A stretch of 64,000 nucleotides of DNA from Pythium myriotylum (lineage: Eukaryota > Oomycota > Peronosporomycetes > Pythiales > Pythiaceae), in NCBI GenBank assembly GCA_023091665.1, contig JALJCQ010000027.1, positions 1 to 64,000 on the forward strand. The letters are read 5' to 3'. The first letter of the stretch is position 1. Each line of letters opens with the position of its first letter. Shown here piece after piece: positions 9,212 to 20,257 of this stretch. Made by a program: the position numbers and the translations under genes. The notes beneath the pieces are model-generated. The model did not search any database. It was not told where the DNA came from and worked only from the letters and a program-made list of their open reading frames with translations.

Positions 9212-10873
9212 GGTCGCTGGTCAATGGTTCCGTTGGTTGGTAAGAGGCTTGGCTTGTGCACGAGCTGGAAACTTTCGGAATGACCGATGTAAGACGCAGC
9301 CTCGACGCTTTCATGGAGGGCATCCATGAGGATCAACTCATAACTCGACGAGGGACGGCGAAAGACTCACCCATGGAGATGGTTCAGCGGTGATGCTCAT
9401 GACGGCTGTGCAGACCACTCCGTCGGAGCGACTCCGACCCGTTAGCTCGTGGATGAGCTACCGTTTCCACGGGAAGTGGTGGACTCTTTATAGCGTTTGC
9501 GACATGCAACGAGAGTCTCCTTTGAGTCAAATGGTGATGGACCGATGAAGAGGTACTCACTGCAAAAACTGTACAGTCGTTTGGCTCGACACCCCCTTCT
9601 TTGCTCGCTTGACGCGATGCCTTCTGAACCAGCAAGCGCATCCCATCTTCACGCAACCCGAGATGGAACCCAGGAACCACCCACAACCGAGAACTTGAGC
9701 TTAGGAACTTCCACCCACAATCGAATACGCTAGCGCCCGGATAATACTACTGAAGACCTATCTTTGTGCCGCAAAGACTAAGCCAGAGTCCTGTGTTTTC
9801 TCGCCAGCGACCCCGCGCGCGGGGTGCTCGCTATTTACAATACCGTACAGTACTTTCCTGCAGAATGGGCTTAGGTGATGAGACTCCCATCACAGGAAGT
9901 CTGGGTTGCCGAGAACGTTGAAGATGGTTGAAGTTTAATCACGTGTTTCGAGATTAACCAATCGGAGCGAAGTGTCCAGATAGTGATGAAGAAGGTTGAC
10001 GGCAGTGTCACCGATTCGCGTTCAGGTGATGAGCTGCGCATGAATGGCTGATTCACTCATGTCCCACGATAAGTTGCCGAGGCAATCCATCGTGGCTTGG
10101 GATGTACTGTACGTTGACGAAGCGCAGTTGTGGATGCTGAAAATTATAATGGTCGCCGCTTTGACACGCCAACTGCTAGGAGTGCTGCACCCCCTCGGTT
10201 ATCACCCACAAAAGCACAACAAATCAGAACTAAGAAGATATGGACCATCAGTTGATCGATCAGCTGCTGGCAAGAGGTCGGCGGGTATTCGAGGATGAAA
10301 AGAGCTGGAATAGAGCGATTCTTCCGACTGCTGAGTTCTCGAGATGCCCTGGGATCGACTCGACGCGATGCCTGAAATCCTCGGTCGGTAGACATTGCCG
10401 GAAGAAACACGAGAGCGTGGAATGGCCAACGAAGACGGGAGTGGATCCACGAAACTAACCAATGAGATTGTTCGATGCCGTGTTCAGTGGATACAGTGGG
10501 ATTTTAGCAGGTTACAAAAGACGATGGTCTTGAGGATGAGCGTCGGCCGTCTGATACCAGATGCTCTGGGTTCCCGCGATGTTTGGCGTCACTCCGCCGT
10601 GGGGCTTCAGGACTGGGCACGACAGTACGCCATTCCGCAAGGAAAGTTGCTCGGATGAGAAGTTGTGAGGATTTAGCAAGGGAAACGGGCAGCTTAAACA
10701 CGGTATTGGGTCGTTGGAGGCACGGAGGCGGCAGGCGAGCATGAAAACGATGCATGATCATTAAGAACGGCGAGCGCTCACTTTAATCGTTGGTATGCAT
10801 GCAGAGGATCCAGGAGTACGCGCGAGATGCCAAGCAGAACGGAAGGTATACGCCCTGGTAAGAAACCTACACC
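9212..10873. other. Spacer between transporter copies 1 and 2
   Basis: This is the upstream region of transporter copy 1 and the downstream region of copy 2. Short open frames exist on both strands but none has recognisable domains. No inverted ends or transposase remnants were seen. Confidence 0.55.
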
Positions 10874-12565
10874 TTAGCAACCACTACCGCCAGCGATGAC
10901 AAGGCATGATGTGCTGTCGTAGATGCCCATGATGTTGACCATCACCGACCAGATCAACGCGAATGCCACGTATGCGACTGTGATAGCGCCCAGGATCTTG
11001 CTGGAGCCACCCGTGCGCTTGAGCTCCTGGGTCTCTTCCTTCTGCCTTGGGAGAAAGTAAAGAAACACGAACGAGAAGATCGTACTCGCGTACATGATGA
11101 TGATTGCGTAGGTGATGTCCCAGCGAACGGCGTTGCTGTCTCCCTGGATGCGCTTGTTGGAGAAGTCGAACGCATTGTTGATGATTCGCGTGAGCGTCGT
11201 CGCGAACGGTGACGAGAGGTTGGAGACCGTGGTGAGTAGTCCGTACATCGCACCTTCGTTGCCCTCACCCGCCAGTTCAACTACCACGTATGTCGAGATG
11301 ACGAAGCTGATACCTGCTGGGACTTGAATTGCGAGCGGGATGCCAAGCCAGAACCACTGGCTGCGGAAGACGTCCCACACCGAGATGAACGTGACGAAGG
11401 CGTCAACGACGATCACAATGAGCCCCGTGATGACGATGATCCAGCGCCAGCTCCACTGCAGGCCGTACTTGCCAGTGATTGCGATACCCATCATGAAGGC
11501 GAACAGCGAGATGACGCCGGCGATCGTGTTGTTGAGTGGCGTGACCTTGATGAGGAAGCGCTGGACGGGCGATGCGGCGACCCACGAGAGACTTGAGAAC
11601 ACGCCGCTGAAGAAATAGTAGAAGATGACTTGATACACGGCACGCGTCTGCACGAGGCGCCAGAGCTCCGACATGTACTCACCGAAGTGGACGCGCGGCA
11701 GCCTCGACTCTGTGATGAAGTACCAGACGATCGGAACGATGGGGCACACGCTGATCCCAACGATCAGCATGAGCGTCGGGAAGCTCACCGAGAAATCGAA
11801 GTCACCGCCGTACTCCTTGCCGTTGAACAGGAAACCCACGAGGAGCTGACCGACGATCATGAAGACGGTGCGAACGCCATAGATGGCTGACTGCGTGGTG
11901 CCGCGCACGGCGATCGGCTCGCGTTGCGCGAGCTCCACAACGAGACCGTCGGCGCAGACGTTGGCCATGAGGTAACCGACCGCCGCGAGCATCATGAGCA
12001 TGACGTACTTGCTCCCCTTACCAGGTGCGGTAGGGTTGGCACGGGCCAGCGCTGCATCATACTCAGTCGGTTGCGTTTCTGGGTTGAGGAAGGCGTCGTC
12101 TGGATCCGCCCAGTACGGATCACCGACAGGAATGAACGCCATGATGAAAAGCATGGCAATGCATGTAGACCAGCCGATGATCATGTACGGGCGACGACGG
12201 TAACCGAAGATCGGAACGCAATCCGAGAGGATGCCGTAGAAGAGCTTGAACGACCACGGCAACACCACGAGCGTGTCGGCTGTGAGGTACGTCTTGCCTT
12301 CCACATTGAGGTAGGCTTGGAGGAATGGGTAGATCGTCGCTGGCAGCGTGGAATAGACGATGCCGACGGCAGCGTAGTGAAGCAGCACACCGATGTTCTC
12401 ACGAGCGAGGAGGTTGGGAGCTCCTCCGGCTCTCAGGGCGCCTCCTTCGATGTCTTCTTGCGGGGTCTTCACGCCGAAGTAGTCACCGTCCTTGTCTTTT
12501 GCGGTGGTGCTGCTGACGTAAGAGGCACGCTCGCCAACTTCCAACGCTGAGCGGCCGACGACCAT
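10874..12565 (-). CDS. Folate-biopterin transporter (FBT/BT1 family), copy 2
   Basis: The 563-residue protein is closely related to copy 1. The frame stays open upstream to 12619, but the ATG at 12565 aligns with the starts of copies 1 and 3 and is chosen. It keeps the N-terminal EDIEGGALRAGGAP region, the YGILSDCVPIFGYRRRPY loop and the C-terminal AGGSGC end. At the DNA level it is a mosaic. About 250 bp (11007-11256) is nearly identical to 7653-7902 of copy 1, and 12415-12518 is identical to 9060-9164, while adjacent coding sequence has many synonymous differences. This points to gene conversion. Twelve-span membrane topology and pterin/folate-type transport are inferred from the family. 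Confidence 0.9.
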   Translation of the reverse strand: MVVGRSALEVGERASYVSSTTAKDKDGDYFGVKTPQEDIEGGALRAGGAPNLLARENIGVLLHYAAVGIVYSTLPATIYPFLQAYLNVEGKTYLTADTLVVLPWSFKLFYGILSDCVPIFGYRRRPYMIIGWSTCIAMLFIMAFIPVGDPYWADPDDAFLNPETQPTEYDAALARANPTAPGKGSKYVMLMMLAAVGYLMANVCADGLVVELAQREPIAVRGTTQSAIYGVRTVFMIVGQLLVGFLFNGKEYGGDFDFSVSFPTLMLIVGISVCPIVPIVWYFITESRLPRVHFGEYMSELWRLVQTRAVYQVIFYYFFSGVFSSLSWVAASPVQRFLIKVTPLNNTIAGVISLFAFMMGIAITGKYGLQWSWRWIIVITGLIVIVVDAFVTFISVWDVFRSQWFWLGIPLAIQVPAGISFVISTYVVVELAGEGNEGAMYGLLTTVSNLSSPFATTLTRIINNAFDFSNKRIQGDSNAVRWDITYAIIIMYASTIFSFVFLYFLPRQKEETQELKRTGGSSKILGAITVAYVAFALIWSVMVNIMGIYDSTSCLVIAGGSGC

Positions 12566-13482
12566 GGTTCGCGGAGGTTTGGAGACTTGAGACTCAGCAG
12601 GGAAATTGTGGAATAGCAAACCGAGAGTCTCGTAACGCGAGTCACACCAGTATAGGTAGCGGTGTCCTCGTCAGCATGCCGAGGAACTGATGTGCCATCA
12701 CGATTGTGGATAAAATCCCGCAAACCCCACGCTGTCTTTGAAGCGAGAGGAGGGATTGGTCGTGGCGATTGGCTGGGCTTGTCGGGTCAGCTGCGACGTG
12801 AGGCGTTGAGTCTCAGACTCATCGATATGTACATATTCGTGCTCTTTGTCACCTCCTTCGTCGGAGGACTGATCCAGGTGATGAGTTCCAGAACTCCGAG
12901 CATGTCGCAAGCGCGCCATCGTCGGCGATCTTCGAATAGAAGAAGAGAAGATGACTTGAGATCGTCGACAGCTAGAAGGAAAAGAAGCTGGTTGCTCTTT
13001 CCACAGAAACGCGCTTGGTTCGTGGTGCACGCCACCCCTGGCATGACACTTGGAGAAAGCGATTGAGGGATTGGTCTCGTCTGGTGTTTTGCACTGAACC
13101 CGCTTCAATTTTAATCACTACAAGCATTAACCAATCAGAAGGAGAGTAAGTACACTGATTTGGGCGATTTCGAGGGCGATGTGCACGAGTCCTTGAAGGA
13201 ATGCTGAGGTCATCCGAATCTTCTTCTCAAGCAACAGAACACAACAACAAGATCGACAAACATACTGTACAATGGCCCGTCCGCAGGCCCCACCATGTGG
13301 GTCTAATAAGCTACGTGCACGACCACGCCAAATCGACTGTATGACCCTATGAATGACTATTCGAATTACCATGGTCAACGCCCCTTTCATCACTCTCTCA
13401 CACGTAACACGTAAAGGTTGTTTATTGTACCACGTTGTAAACAAACACAGTTCCCGCTTCCGCACTACAAGCATGCCACCAC
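12566..13482. other. Spacer between transporter copies 2 and 3
   Basis: No supported gene is present. The long open frames on both strands lack domains and are probably fortuitous. The spacer holds the promoter of copy 2 and the terminator of copy 3. Confidence 0.55.
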
Positions 13483-15171
13483 CTAGCAGCCGCTGCCACC
13501 AGCAATGACGAGGCACGACGTGCTCTTGTAAATGCCCATGATGTTGACCATGACCGACCAGATCAACGCGAACGCCACGTACGCGACTGTGATCCCACCG
13601 AGGATCTTGCTCGAGCCCCCATTACGCCTCAGCTCCTGCGTCTGCTCCTTCTGCGCTGGCAAGAAGTACAGGAAGAGCCATGAGGCAACGCTGCTAGCGT
13701 ACATGACGAGCACCGCGTAGGTGATATCCCAGCGCACGGCGTTGCTGTCTCCCTGGATGCGCTTGTTGGAGAAATCGAACGAGTTGTTGATGATGCGTGT
13801 GAGTGTCGCTGCAAACGGCCGGCTACAGTTGGCCACGGTCGTGAGAAGCCCGTAGATTGCGCCTTCGTTGCCTTCGCCCGCGAGCTCGACGATGACATAG
13901 GTCGAGATCACGAACGCGATGCCCTCGGGAACTTGAATGGTCAGCGGGATGCCAAGCCAGAACCACTGGCTGCGGAAGACGTCCCACACCGAGACGAACG
14001 TGACGATCGCGTCGATCACGATCACGACGAGTCCTGTAATGACAGTGATCCAGCGCCAGTTCCAGTGAAGGCCGTACTGGCCTGTGATCGCGATCCCGAC
14101 CATGAACATGAAGGACGAGAATACGCCCGCGATGGTGTTGTTGATCGGCGTGACCTTGATGAGGAAGCGCTTGACGGGTGAAGCCGCGACCCACGTGATG
14201 TGCGAGAGCACGCCGCTGAAAAAGAAGTAGAAGATGACCTGGTACATCGCGCGCGTCTGGATCAGACGCCAGAGCTCAGACAAGTACGCGCGGAAGTTGG
14301 CACGTGGGGCCATCTCCTCCGTGATGAAGAACCACACGACCGGGATGATCGGAGAGAGAACAACCGCGATGATGAGCATGAGCATGGGGAAGCTCACCGA
14401 AAAGTCAAAGTGGCCGCCGTACTCCTTGCCGTTGAACAGGAAGCCCACGAGGAGCTGGCCAAACATCGAGAACAGCGTGCGCACGCCGTAGACGACCGTC
14501 TGCGTGGTGCCTCGGACGGCGATCGGCTCGCGTTGTGCGAGCTCCACGACGAGCCCATCGGCGCAGACGTTGGCCATGAGGTAGCCAACCGCCGCGAGCA
14601 TCATGAGCATGACGTACTTGCTGCCTTTGCTCGGCGCGCTGGTGTTGGCCTTAGCGACGGCGGCGGCGTACTCTTCTGGCTGCTTGATCGGGTTCAAGAA
14701 CGCGTACTCGGGCTCCGACCAGTACGGGTCGCCCACGGGCAGTGAAGCCATCACCAGCAGCATGCAGATGCACATCGTCCAGCCGATGACCATGTACGGC
14801 CGGCGACGGAAGCCAAGGATAGGCACGCAGTCCGAGAGGACCCCATAGAAGAGCTTGAACGACCACGGCAGCACGACCAGCGTCTCGGCCGTGAGGTGGG
14901 TCTTGCCGTCCACATTCAGGTACACTTGCAGGAACGGGTAGATGGTCGCGGGCATCGTCGAGAGCATGACGCCGACCGCGCAGTAGTGGAAGAGCACGCC
15001 GATATTCTCTCGCGAGAGAAGCCTCGGCGCACCGCCAGCGCGCAGCGCACCACCCTCGAGGTCGTCCACCGGCGTCTTCATGGCGATGTAGTTGTCGTCT
15101 TTGTCTCGCGTCGAGCAGCTCACGATCGACGCGCGCTGGACAGCGTCGATGGCGTTGCGCGTGAGCGTCAT
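13483..15171 (-). CDS. Folate-biopterin transporter (FBT/BT1 family), copy 3
   Basis: The 562-residue protein is the most diverged of the three tandem copies. The ATG at 15171 (MTLTRNAIDAV) aligns with the other starts; the open frame further upstream lacks an ATG. Conserved landmarks are EGGALRAGGAP near residue 50, the FKLFYGVLSDCVPILGFRRRPY loop, MANVCADGLVVELAQREP and the AGGSGC terminus. Roughly twelve hydrophobic spans are visible. The gene is more GC-rich than copies 1 and 2 and shows less patchy identity to them, which suggests it escaped the recent conversion. Three tandem copies imply dosage or substrate diversification, but no substrate can be assigned. Confidence 0.9.
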   Translation of the reverse strand: MTLTRNAIDAVQRASIVSCSTRDKDDNYIAMKTPVDDLEGGALRAGGAPRLLSRENIGVLFHYCAVGVMLSTMPATIYPFLQVYLNVDGKTHLTAETLVVLPWSFKLFYGVLSDCVPILGFRRRPYMVIGWTMCICMLLVMASLPVGDPYWSEPEYAFLNPIKQPEEYAAAVAKANTSAPSKGSKYVMLMMLAAVGYLMANVCADGLVVELAQREPIAVRGTTQTVVYGVRTLFSMFGQLLVGFLFNGKEYGGHFDFSVSFPMLMLIIAVVLSPIIPVVWFFITEEMAPRANFRAYLSELWRLIQTRAMYQVIFYFFFSGVLSHITWVAASPVKRFLIKVTPINNTIAGVFSSFMFMVGIAITGQYGLHWNWRWITVITGLVVIVIDAIVTFVSVWDVFRSQWFWLGIPLTIQVPEGIAFVISTYVIVELAGEGNEGAIYGLLTTVANCSRPFAATLTRIINNSFDFSNKRIQGDSNAVRWDITYAVLVMYASSVASWLFLYFLPAQKEQTQELRRNGGSSKILGGITVAYVAFALIWSVMVNIMGIYKSTSCLVIAGGSGC

Positions 15172-16101
15172 GGCCAGCGGTTGTTGCCGTCGAGGAGAAG
15201 GAACTGTGAGTGGCTCGAACGAAGAAGATTGCAGAGTGGTCTCTGCTGTCGGCAGCGCTGAGCAACGCAACACGAGCGCCGCGTCGTGCAGTCTTCTACA
15301 AACTTCGGGAACAGAAAGAGAACACGGCCTCGTCTATTGACGGAGATGCAGCCGGCCACTGCTGAACTCATTTGGTGTATGTCGCTCAAGCACGACAACC
15401 CTTTCGCTTTCGATGCTTCATTTGGAGATACCGAGCGCCCGAGCGACTCGTGGGCATAGGGTTCCTCCAGATTCCACGAACGCCATTGTTGCTTCAACAA
15501 TCTTGGCGTTTTCGAACCAACGAGGCACTCGGAACTGGACTCAAACGCTTGTGCGTGACTGTTCAAGTCGCCTCGTGATCTGTTTCCTGTGCGTGGAGAT
15601 TCAGCACGGGACTGGACATTTCGATGCGTCGATTCTCCGCGTAAAACGCGAGGAGCGTGCGCGGCAGAATGGCCGTTGCGAGTGTCCAGTGCCGCCGGCT
15701 TCGTCACATTGAGACCAGAACCAGACGCATCGTCCGAGCGACAACGACGCATTGACGGAAGAGTGTTCGACGGGGGCACGTTTGCGGCTGAATAGATGCA
15801 CTCCGTTCTCCATCAAGTGCCCACGAGGCGCGATGACTGAGGCCCACACCAGCCTCCACTGGGGCAACGCTCTATCTCTTTGTATCCATCTGCATTTGTG
15901 TATTCATAAGAATTAATACCTCTTGTAGTAGTTTGTAATCAATAATTTCATAATAGGTAAAAGATACGCCATGAGACTCTCATAATGTATTAACACAACA
16001 ATACCGATATATTTTAGCTATCACAATTGAAGATCAAATGAGAGCGAACCCGCGTCTTGGTATCCGCCAGTCACGACGTTGATAAAGAAAGAGCCGAGTG
16101 C
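15172..16101. other. Spacer upstream of transporter copy 3
   Basis: No gene is supported. The stretch 15890-16030 is AT-rich, as expected of a 3' flank, and lies next to the end of the secreted-protein gene on the minus strand. Confidence 0.55.
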
Positions 16102-16569
16102 TTAGCAGTATACCTTGCCAGTGCCCATGCAGTTGGTCACAGCGAACGAAGCGCCGTCCGTGCAGTTTCCCGTGGCGATGTCGCTGCTGTCCGGCGGCCA
16201 GAACTGCGTGCGCCAGTAGCGGACCCACATGCCAAACTCGTTCTCGCTCTCGACCGAGAACGAGTTGCGGCCCCTCATGAGCTCACGTTGCGCCTGGTTC
16301 GCGCCGACCCACGCGCACTCCTTGGTCTTCGCACCGACCCAGCAGGCGAGCTGGTGGCAGCCCTTCTTGTTGCTGCCAATCAGAGGAATGACCGACTGGG
16401 CGATCGTCCAGGATGAAGTGACGAGCGACGCGGCCGAGACCGGATCGATGGCCTCGGCTCGCAGCTCGCGAGGCTCTTCCTTGAAGACTTGCTTCTGCTG
16501 GGAGAGAGGGTTGGCTTCTTGTGCCGAGACAGTGGAAAACACCGCGATAGCGACGACCGCGAGCTTCAT
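16102..16569 (-). CDS. Small secreted cysteine-containing protein A
   Basis: A 155-residue protein starts with a clear signal peptide (MKLAVVAIAVFSTVSA, cleavage after about residue 16). A variable linker follows, then a C-terminal half with cysteines in KGCHQLACW, KECAW and GNCTDGASF and at the extreme C-terminus. The last 60 residues share the pattern MWxRYWRTxFxPxD and GNCTDGAxFxVTNC with the divergent neighbour at 17434-18009. The pair are therefore paralogues of one extracellular family. The protein is not recognised as a named family, and the short RELR in the linker is not in a convincing RxLR-dEER context. It is probably apoplastic, with conserved cysteines forming disulfides. A good initiator sequence lies 27 bases upstream. 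Confidence 0.75.
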   Translation of the reverse strand: MKLAVVAIAVFSTVSAQEANPLSQQKQVFKEEPRELRAEAIDPVSAASLVTSSWTIAQSVIPLIGSNKKGCHQLACWVGAKTKECAWVGANQAQRELMRGRNSFSVESENEFGMWVRYWRTQFWPPDSSDIATGNCTDGASFAVTNCMGTGKVYC

Positions 16570-16595
16570 CGTGAGCAGTGTGGAGACTTGAGATC

Positions 16596-16611
16596 AAGTT
16601 GCAGACTGAGC
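16596..16611 (-). promoter_or_regulatory. Oomycete-type initiator for secreted protein A
   Basis: On the minus strand the sequence reads GCTCAGTCTGCAACTT, close to the oomycete initiator plus flanking element GCTCAYTYYNCAWTTT. It lies 27-42 bases upstream of the ATG at 16569, the normal spacing. Confidence 0.55.
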
Positions 16612-17056
16612 ATGGTCTCCCATACGCAGACTCCTTTACACTCGGCGGTGGAGACGATCGTCCTCTGCTGAGTGATGCGACGTGGATAATTCGACACAGT
16701 GCCTTCCAGAGAAGGTCATCCGGTCGGATTGATGGAACAAGAAGAATCCAGCTCAGTCGAGGCATCAACAAGGACAAGCTCACCAGATGGATTGATATCG
16801 GCCAATCGAGCATTTATGTGAACTATTTCGACCCAATCCGCAGTGGCTTCTCCTCGTTCAGGTGGACAGTCTTGCCTCCAGATGGCCGAACCATCCACAA
16901 ACAGCCAGAGGGAGACCACTTTCGGCGTTTAGTCCGCATTACTGAGGATTCGTCTCTGTCTTGCAACATTTGCTTGTATTGGGTCATGACCCACGGACTC
17001 ATCGACGTATAAACACCAGTCTGCTGTCGTTGGAACCCACAAGCTGTGCTTTGTCC

Positions 17057-17272
17057 AGAGGTTTCCCAAGGACCATTTGGCGTGGAAAGTCTCCTCCAAA
17101 TCAATCGAGATTTCGCTCCTCGACCCGAGAGAACAAAGTTGTTCTGAATCCATTGTATATGTTTAGAGGTTTCCCAAGGACCATTTGGCGTGGAAAGTCT
17201 CCTCCAAATCAATCGAGATTTCGCTCCTCGACCCGAGAGAACAAAGTTGTTCTGAATGCATTGTATATGTTC
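17057..17272. repeat. Two-copy 108-bp tandem repeat
   Basis: The segment beginning AGAGGTTTCCCAAGGACC at 17057 recurs at 17165, giving two adjacent 108-bp units that differ at only a few bases near the 3' end of the unit. It lies in the shared upstream region of the two divergent secreted-protein genes. No gene is called in it; the open frames seen here are by-products of the duplication. Confidence 0.9.
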
Positions 17273-17290
17273 GGTCCCGCCGGATGGGCG

Positions 17291-17369
17291 GAGAGCATCT
17301 GGGTGAGCCCCCATGGACTCCATGGGGTCTCCATGATGGAGACGGGAGGGGGCTCACCCAGACGCTCTC
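17291..17369. repeat. Fold-back inverted repeat upstream of secreted protein B
   Basis: Positions 17291-17312 and 17348-17369 are inverted copies over 22 bases with one mismatch (core GGGTGAGCCCCC). The 35-base loop contains a smaller inverted repeat (GGTCTCCATGATGGAGAC). The predicted hairpin ends 20 bases before the initiator of the gene starting at 17434. Confidence 0.8.
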
Positions 17370-17388
17370 CGAAGCTGACAATTACTCG

Positions 17389-17402
17389 TCATTTCTGCAT
17401 TC
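17389..17402 (+). promoter_or_regulatory. Oomycete-type initiator for secreted protein B
   Basis: TCATTTCTGCATTC closely matches the oomycete initiator plus flanking element TCAYTYYNCAWTTT. It sits 32-45 bases upstream of the chosen ATG at 17434, which supports that start over the longer open frame. Confidence 0.65.
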
Positions 17403-17433
17403 ACCGCCAACGGCTCAAGCCTGCTTGCTCACC

Positions 17434-18009
17434 ATGAAGCTTCTCGCTGCCGTCGCCGTCACCGTCGCTGCCGCCGCCACGGTGTCAGCTCAGGTCGAAG
17501 ACAGCAACACGATTCCGTTTGCCCAAGAGCCAGGCCAGTACGGGCCGGACGCGACCATCCCCTTCGTCGATGAACCGGGATTCTCGGATGCCGAGACCAT
17601 TCGCTCGCTCGACTTTGACGAACTCAAGACGAACGAGATCCTCCACGACGGCGAGCGCGAGTTGCTTGTTGCCGAGACGGTCATCGCTTTTCAAATCGGG
17701 GCGATGGCTGCGCCGATCATCGCCGATATCATCAAGGGCAAGAAGAAGGAATGCCAGCAGATTGCCTGCTACATCGCAACGCCCTCACGAACATGCGCTA
17801 TCAGCGTGGCCGAGCGCGTCCAGAACGAGGTCACGCAGGGTCGTGACCGCTTCCGTTACGAGAGCTTTAACGAAGGGGGTATGTGGGCCCGCTATTGGCG
17901 CACCAAGTTCGAGCCAGCTGACCGCGGAGAGGTGGCCTCAGGCAACTGCACGGACGGCGCTGCCTTCTCGGTGACGAACTGCCAGTCCACGGGTCGCGTC
18001 GCATGTTAA
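17434..18009 (+). CDS. Small secreted cysteine-containing protein B
   Basis: The 191-residue protein starts at 17434, with a signal peptide MKLLAAVAVTVAAAATVSA. The frame is open further upstream, but the initiator at 17389 fixes this start. A variable acidic linker follows. Then comes a region with ECQQIACY and TCAI, and the C-terminal block GMWARYWRTKFEPADRGE with GNCTDGAAFSVTNC shared with protein A. The paralogue lies 0.9 kb away, transcribed in the opposite direction, so the pair shares an upstream region that has acquired a tandem repeat and a fold-back. The protein is probably extracellular. No named family was recognised; effector or cell-wall function is possible but unproven. Confidence 0.75.
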   Translation: MKLLAAVAVTVAAAATVSAQVEDSNTIPFAQEPGQYGPDATIPFVDEPGFSDAETIRSLDFDELKTNEILHDGERELLVAETVIAFQIGAMAAPIIADIIKGKKKECQQIACYIATPSRTCAISVAERVQNEVTQGRDRFRYESFNEGGMWARYWRTKFEPADRGEVASGNCTDGAAFSVTNCQSTGRVAC

Positions 18010-18994
18010 CTATTGATATGACACTCGATTAAATATGAAGGGCCTTATACGCGAGCATTGCCAATATCACGTTCATCAATAGGAAGAGTCGGACATGAGC
18101 ATACTTGACATAACCGGTGCCTGGCTGGCTAAGATTTACCATCGAACTCGTCTTCTACGACGCTACCCATCTTACTCGGCATGATAAAGACGAGTTGACG
18201 ACACATCCGGACCTTGTAGAGACGTAAATACGTTCCACCACATTCACCGAAGCAGAGACAAGATGAAGAGTCGCAAGTCTTCGCTTTGGCAAATGGTTGG
18301 ACGAGATCGGATCAGAGAAATCTCGACTGCGAACCCAATTGCTAAGTTTTATGTATCCCGATCACACTGAAACTGATCCAAAATAAACCAGGGAGCATCA
18401 CTTTTGCTGATGCAGTAGCGAAGTCGCAGCAGTGTGTATGTGTGTGTGTAGGACGGGAGGGGGGGGGAATATGTGAAAAAAAAACAAGCGTACGTTGTGT
18501 AGTTGTGTAATTACAACCGTGTTATGGGTGACCGCAAAATCTCTCATGACTGGATCGAGTGAGTAGTCAGCGGCGACGGGCACGTCCCTTCCTTCTCCAT
18601 GCCGTACCTGACTCAGTAGCTCGTGTTGTGTACGTGTGTAGCCAACACAATGTGCGTGTTTGCAAGTCTGAGACTCGTCAACAACTTCGTTCTGTACCTC
18701 GTTCCATTTATGCAACAAGGTTGATTTACCCTAGGGTCCCAACGAAACGAACGACTTTCCTTTTTGCCTCCTGACGCTCACGTCAAATCGATACAAAAAC
18801 GAAGGTCATCTGCCAACTACCCCAAACGGACAACTTCCAGAAAGTTCCATCTAATTCGGGAAATCTCAGGAATATTTCAGGACGCACAAAAGGGTTAGGT
18901 TGTGCTGGTCATCCCTTTGAGAGGTCGGCCGCAGGCATGTTGAAGTGCACTCCACTCCGTCGGCATTCGTGTCCGTGCCGGACCAAGACAGAAA
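18010..18994. other. Spacer after secreted protein B
   Basis: No gene is supported. There is a short GT-rich simple repeat near 18430-18480 followed by poly-G and poly-A runs. Confidence 0.55.
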
Positions 18995-20257
18995 ATGGCA
19001 TCTGACAGCGTGGATGACGTTGCTGAGCCTCGGCGCCATCTACTGGAGCGTGTTGAACGCACCACGCAGAACACCCTCGCACCCAGCTCAAAGAAAGGGT
19101 AAACCGGATCGATCGTCCGATACCTTACGTGGCTTTACACAAGCGGGGAAGCTCTCCTCGGCAAACAGCTCCTTTCTCAGTCGTTTGGTGATGGCGTGGA
19201 GGATGAAGCTCCAACTCCACAGTACATTCGATCCTTTCTCTCTCAAAATCCACGAATCTCCCCGATCAACTTTGAAGCCTTCCATATGTCGTACTGCATG
19301 CGGGTTGCCTGTGGATCAGCCAGAGTTTGCTACGCTCCCACCCCATTTCACCACACTGAACACACACGTGGTCAACGCCGTCAAGTCAGCCTTTCCTACG
19401 CTACACAAGTTTGCTCTATCCGTGGCGCAGTTTTGTCTGGCGTCGTTGCTGTACCACGACGCTTTTCTCGAGAATACGCTGCCGCCTTCCCATCCTCTCC
19501 GGCACGGCCGGTACTACAAAGCCGAGCAACGCAAGCGCGAATTGGCGCAGTTCGTGAGCTGCGAATCCAGCAACAGCGACAACATTTTGCGACCAACGGG
19601 GGTGCCTCCATATGTGAACATGCAAGTGATGATGCCCATAATGCTCAAGAGCTCCGTGAGCTAACGACGGCGATACGCACTGTGCCCGACGAATTGGTGG
19701 CGCGTACACAAGCTCGTGTCGGTGACGATACGACCAACCTGCGCAGCACGATGACAGACGTGCTGCGTGAAAACGGCGTGTTCGATGCTATTGCACGCAT
19801 CAATGCCGTTGCACCGATGGGGCGACCAGCTGCACCAACTAACGCTGCTGACGATCAGATACAGCAGCGACCACATCGGACTATCTACGACGCGCTCATG
19901 CGTCAGCGCCCACGGTTTCAGCTTCCCACCGGAACAATCCTTGGTGCGTGGCAGTGCTGGTTTGGTGGTGATAACCCACTCCGATTCGCGACTGGTTAAG
20001 ACATGGCGACAAAATACGACAAGAAGCGCCTCTCTGTTCTCAAGTATCTCATGAAATGTATCAACGAGAAGGCTCCGGACTTCCCGTCGTGTGACAGCCC
20101 CTCGGACACCGAGGTTGATGAGGCGTCCATGAGTGCAATCAGTCGCTTCGGTGAGCTCAATAAGACACCGTTGGGTGGTGCGCGTCGGATTGACCAAGTT
20201 AGCTGGACTTCAGCCGCAACGTTTCTCCGCAAGAGCAAACGACAGCGCACCTCGTAG
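18995..20257 (+). pseudogene. Transposon-like protein, two in-frame stops
   Basis: A single 420-codon frame from the ATG at 18995 is interrupted only by TAA at 19100-19102 and TAA at 19997-19999. The N-terminal part reads VRYLTWLYTSGEALLGKQ, reminiscent of the helical core-binding domain of tyrosine recombinases. The C-terminal part has the pattern FQLPTGTILGAWQCWFGGDN, then KRLSVLKYLMKCINEK after the second stop. This pattern resembles proteins of multicopy oomycete elements, possibly Crypton-like. No catalytic Arg/His/Tyr set could be identified, so the assignment is weak. It lies beside other mobile-element debris. Confidence 0.4.

Noticed and set aside
8431..15261. Long open frames antisense to the three transporter genes
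   Set aside because: They mirror the GC-rich third codon positions of the sense genes, lack domains and repeat in all copies at the same place; they are shadows.
16490..16520. RELR in secreted protein A as an RxLR effector motif
   Set aside because: No following dEER-type acidic motif, and the paralogue lacks the motif at the same position.
16823..17323. Open frame with two identical internal segments
   Set aside because: The internal duplication is the 108-bp DNA repeat and the frame has no independent support.
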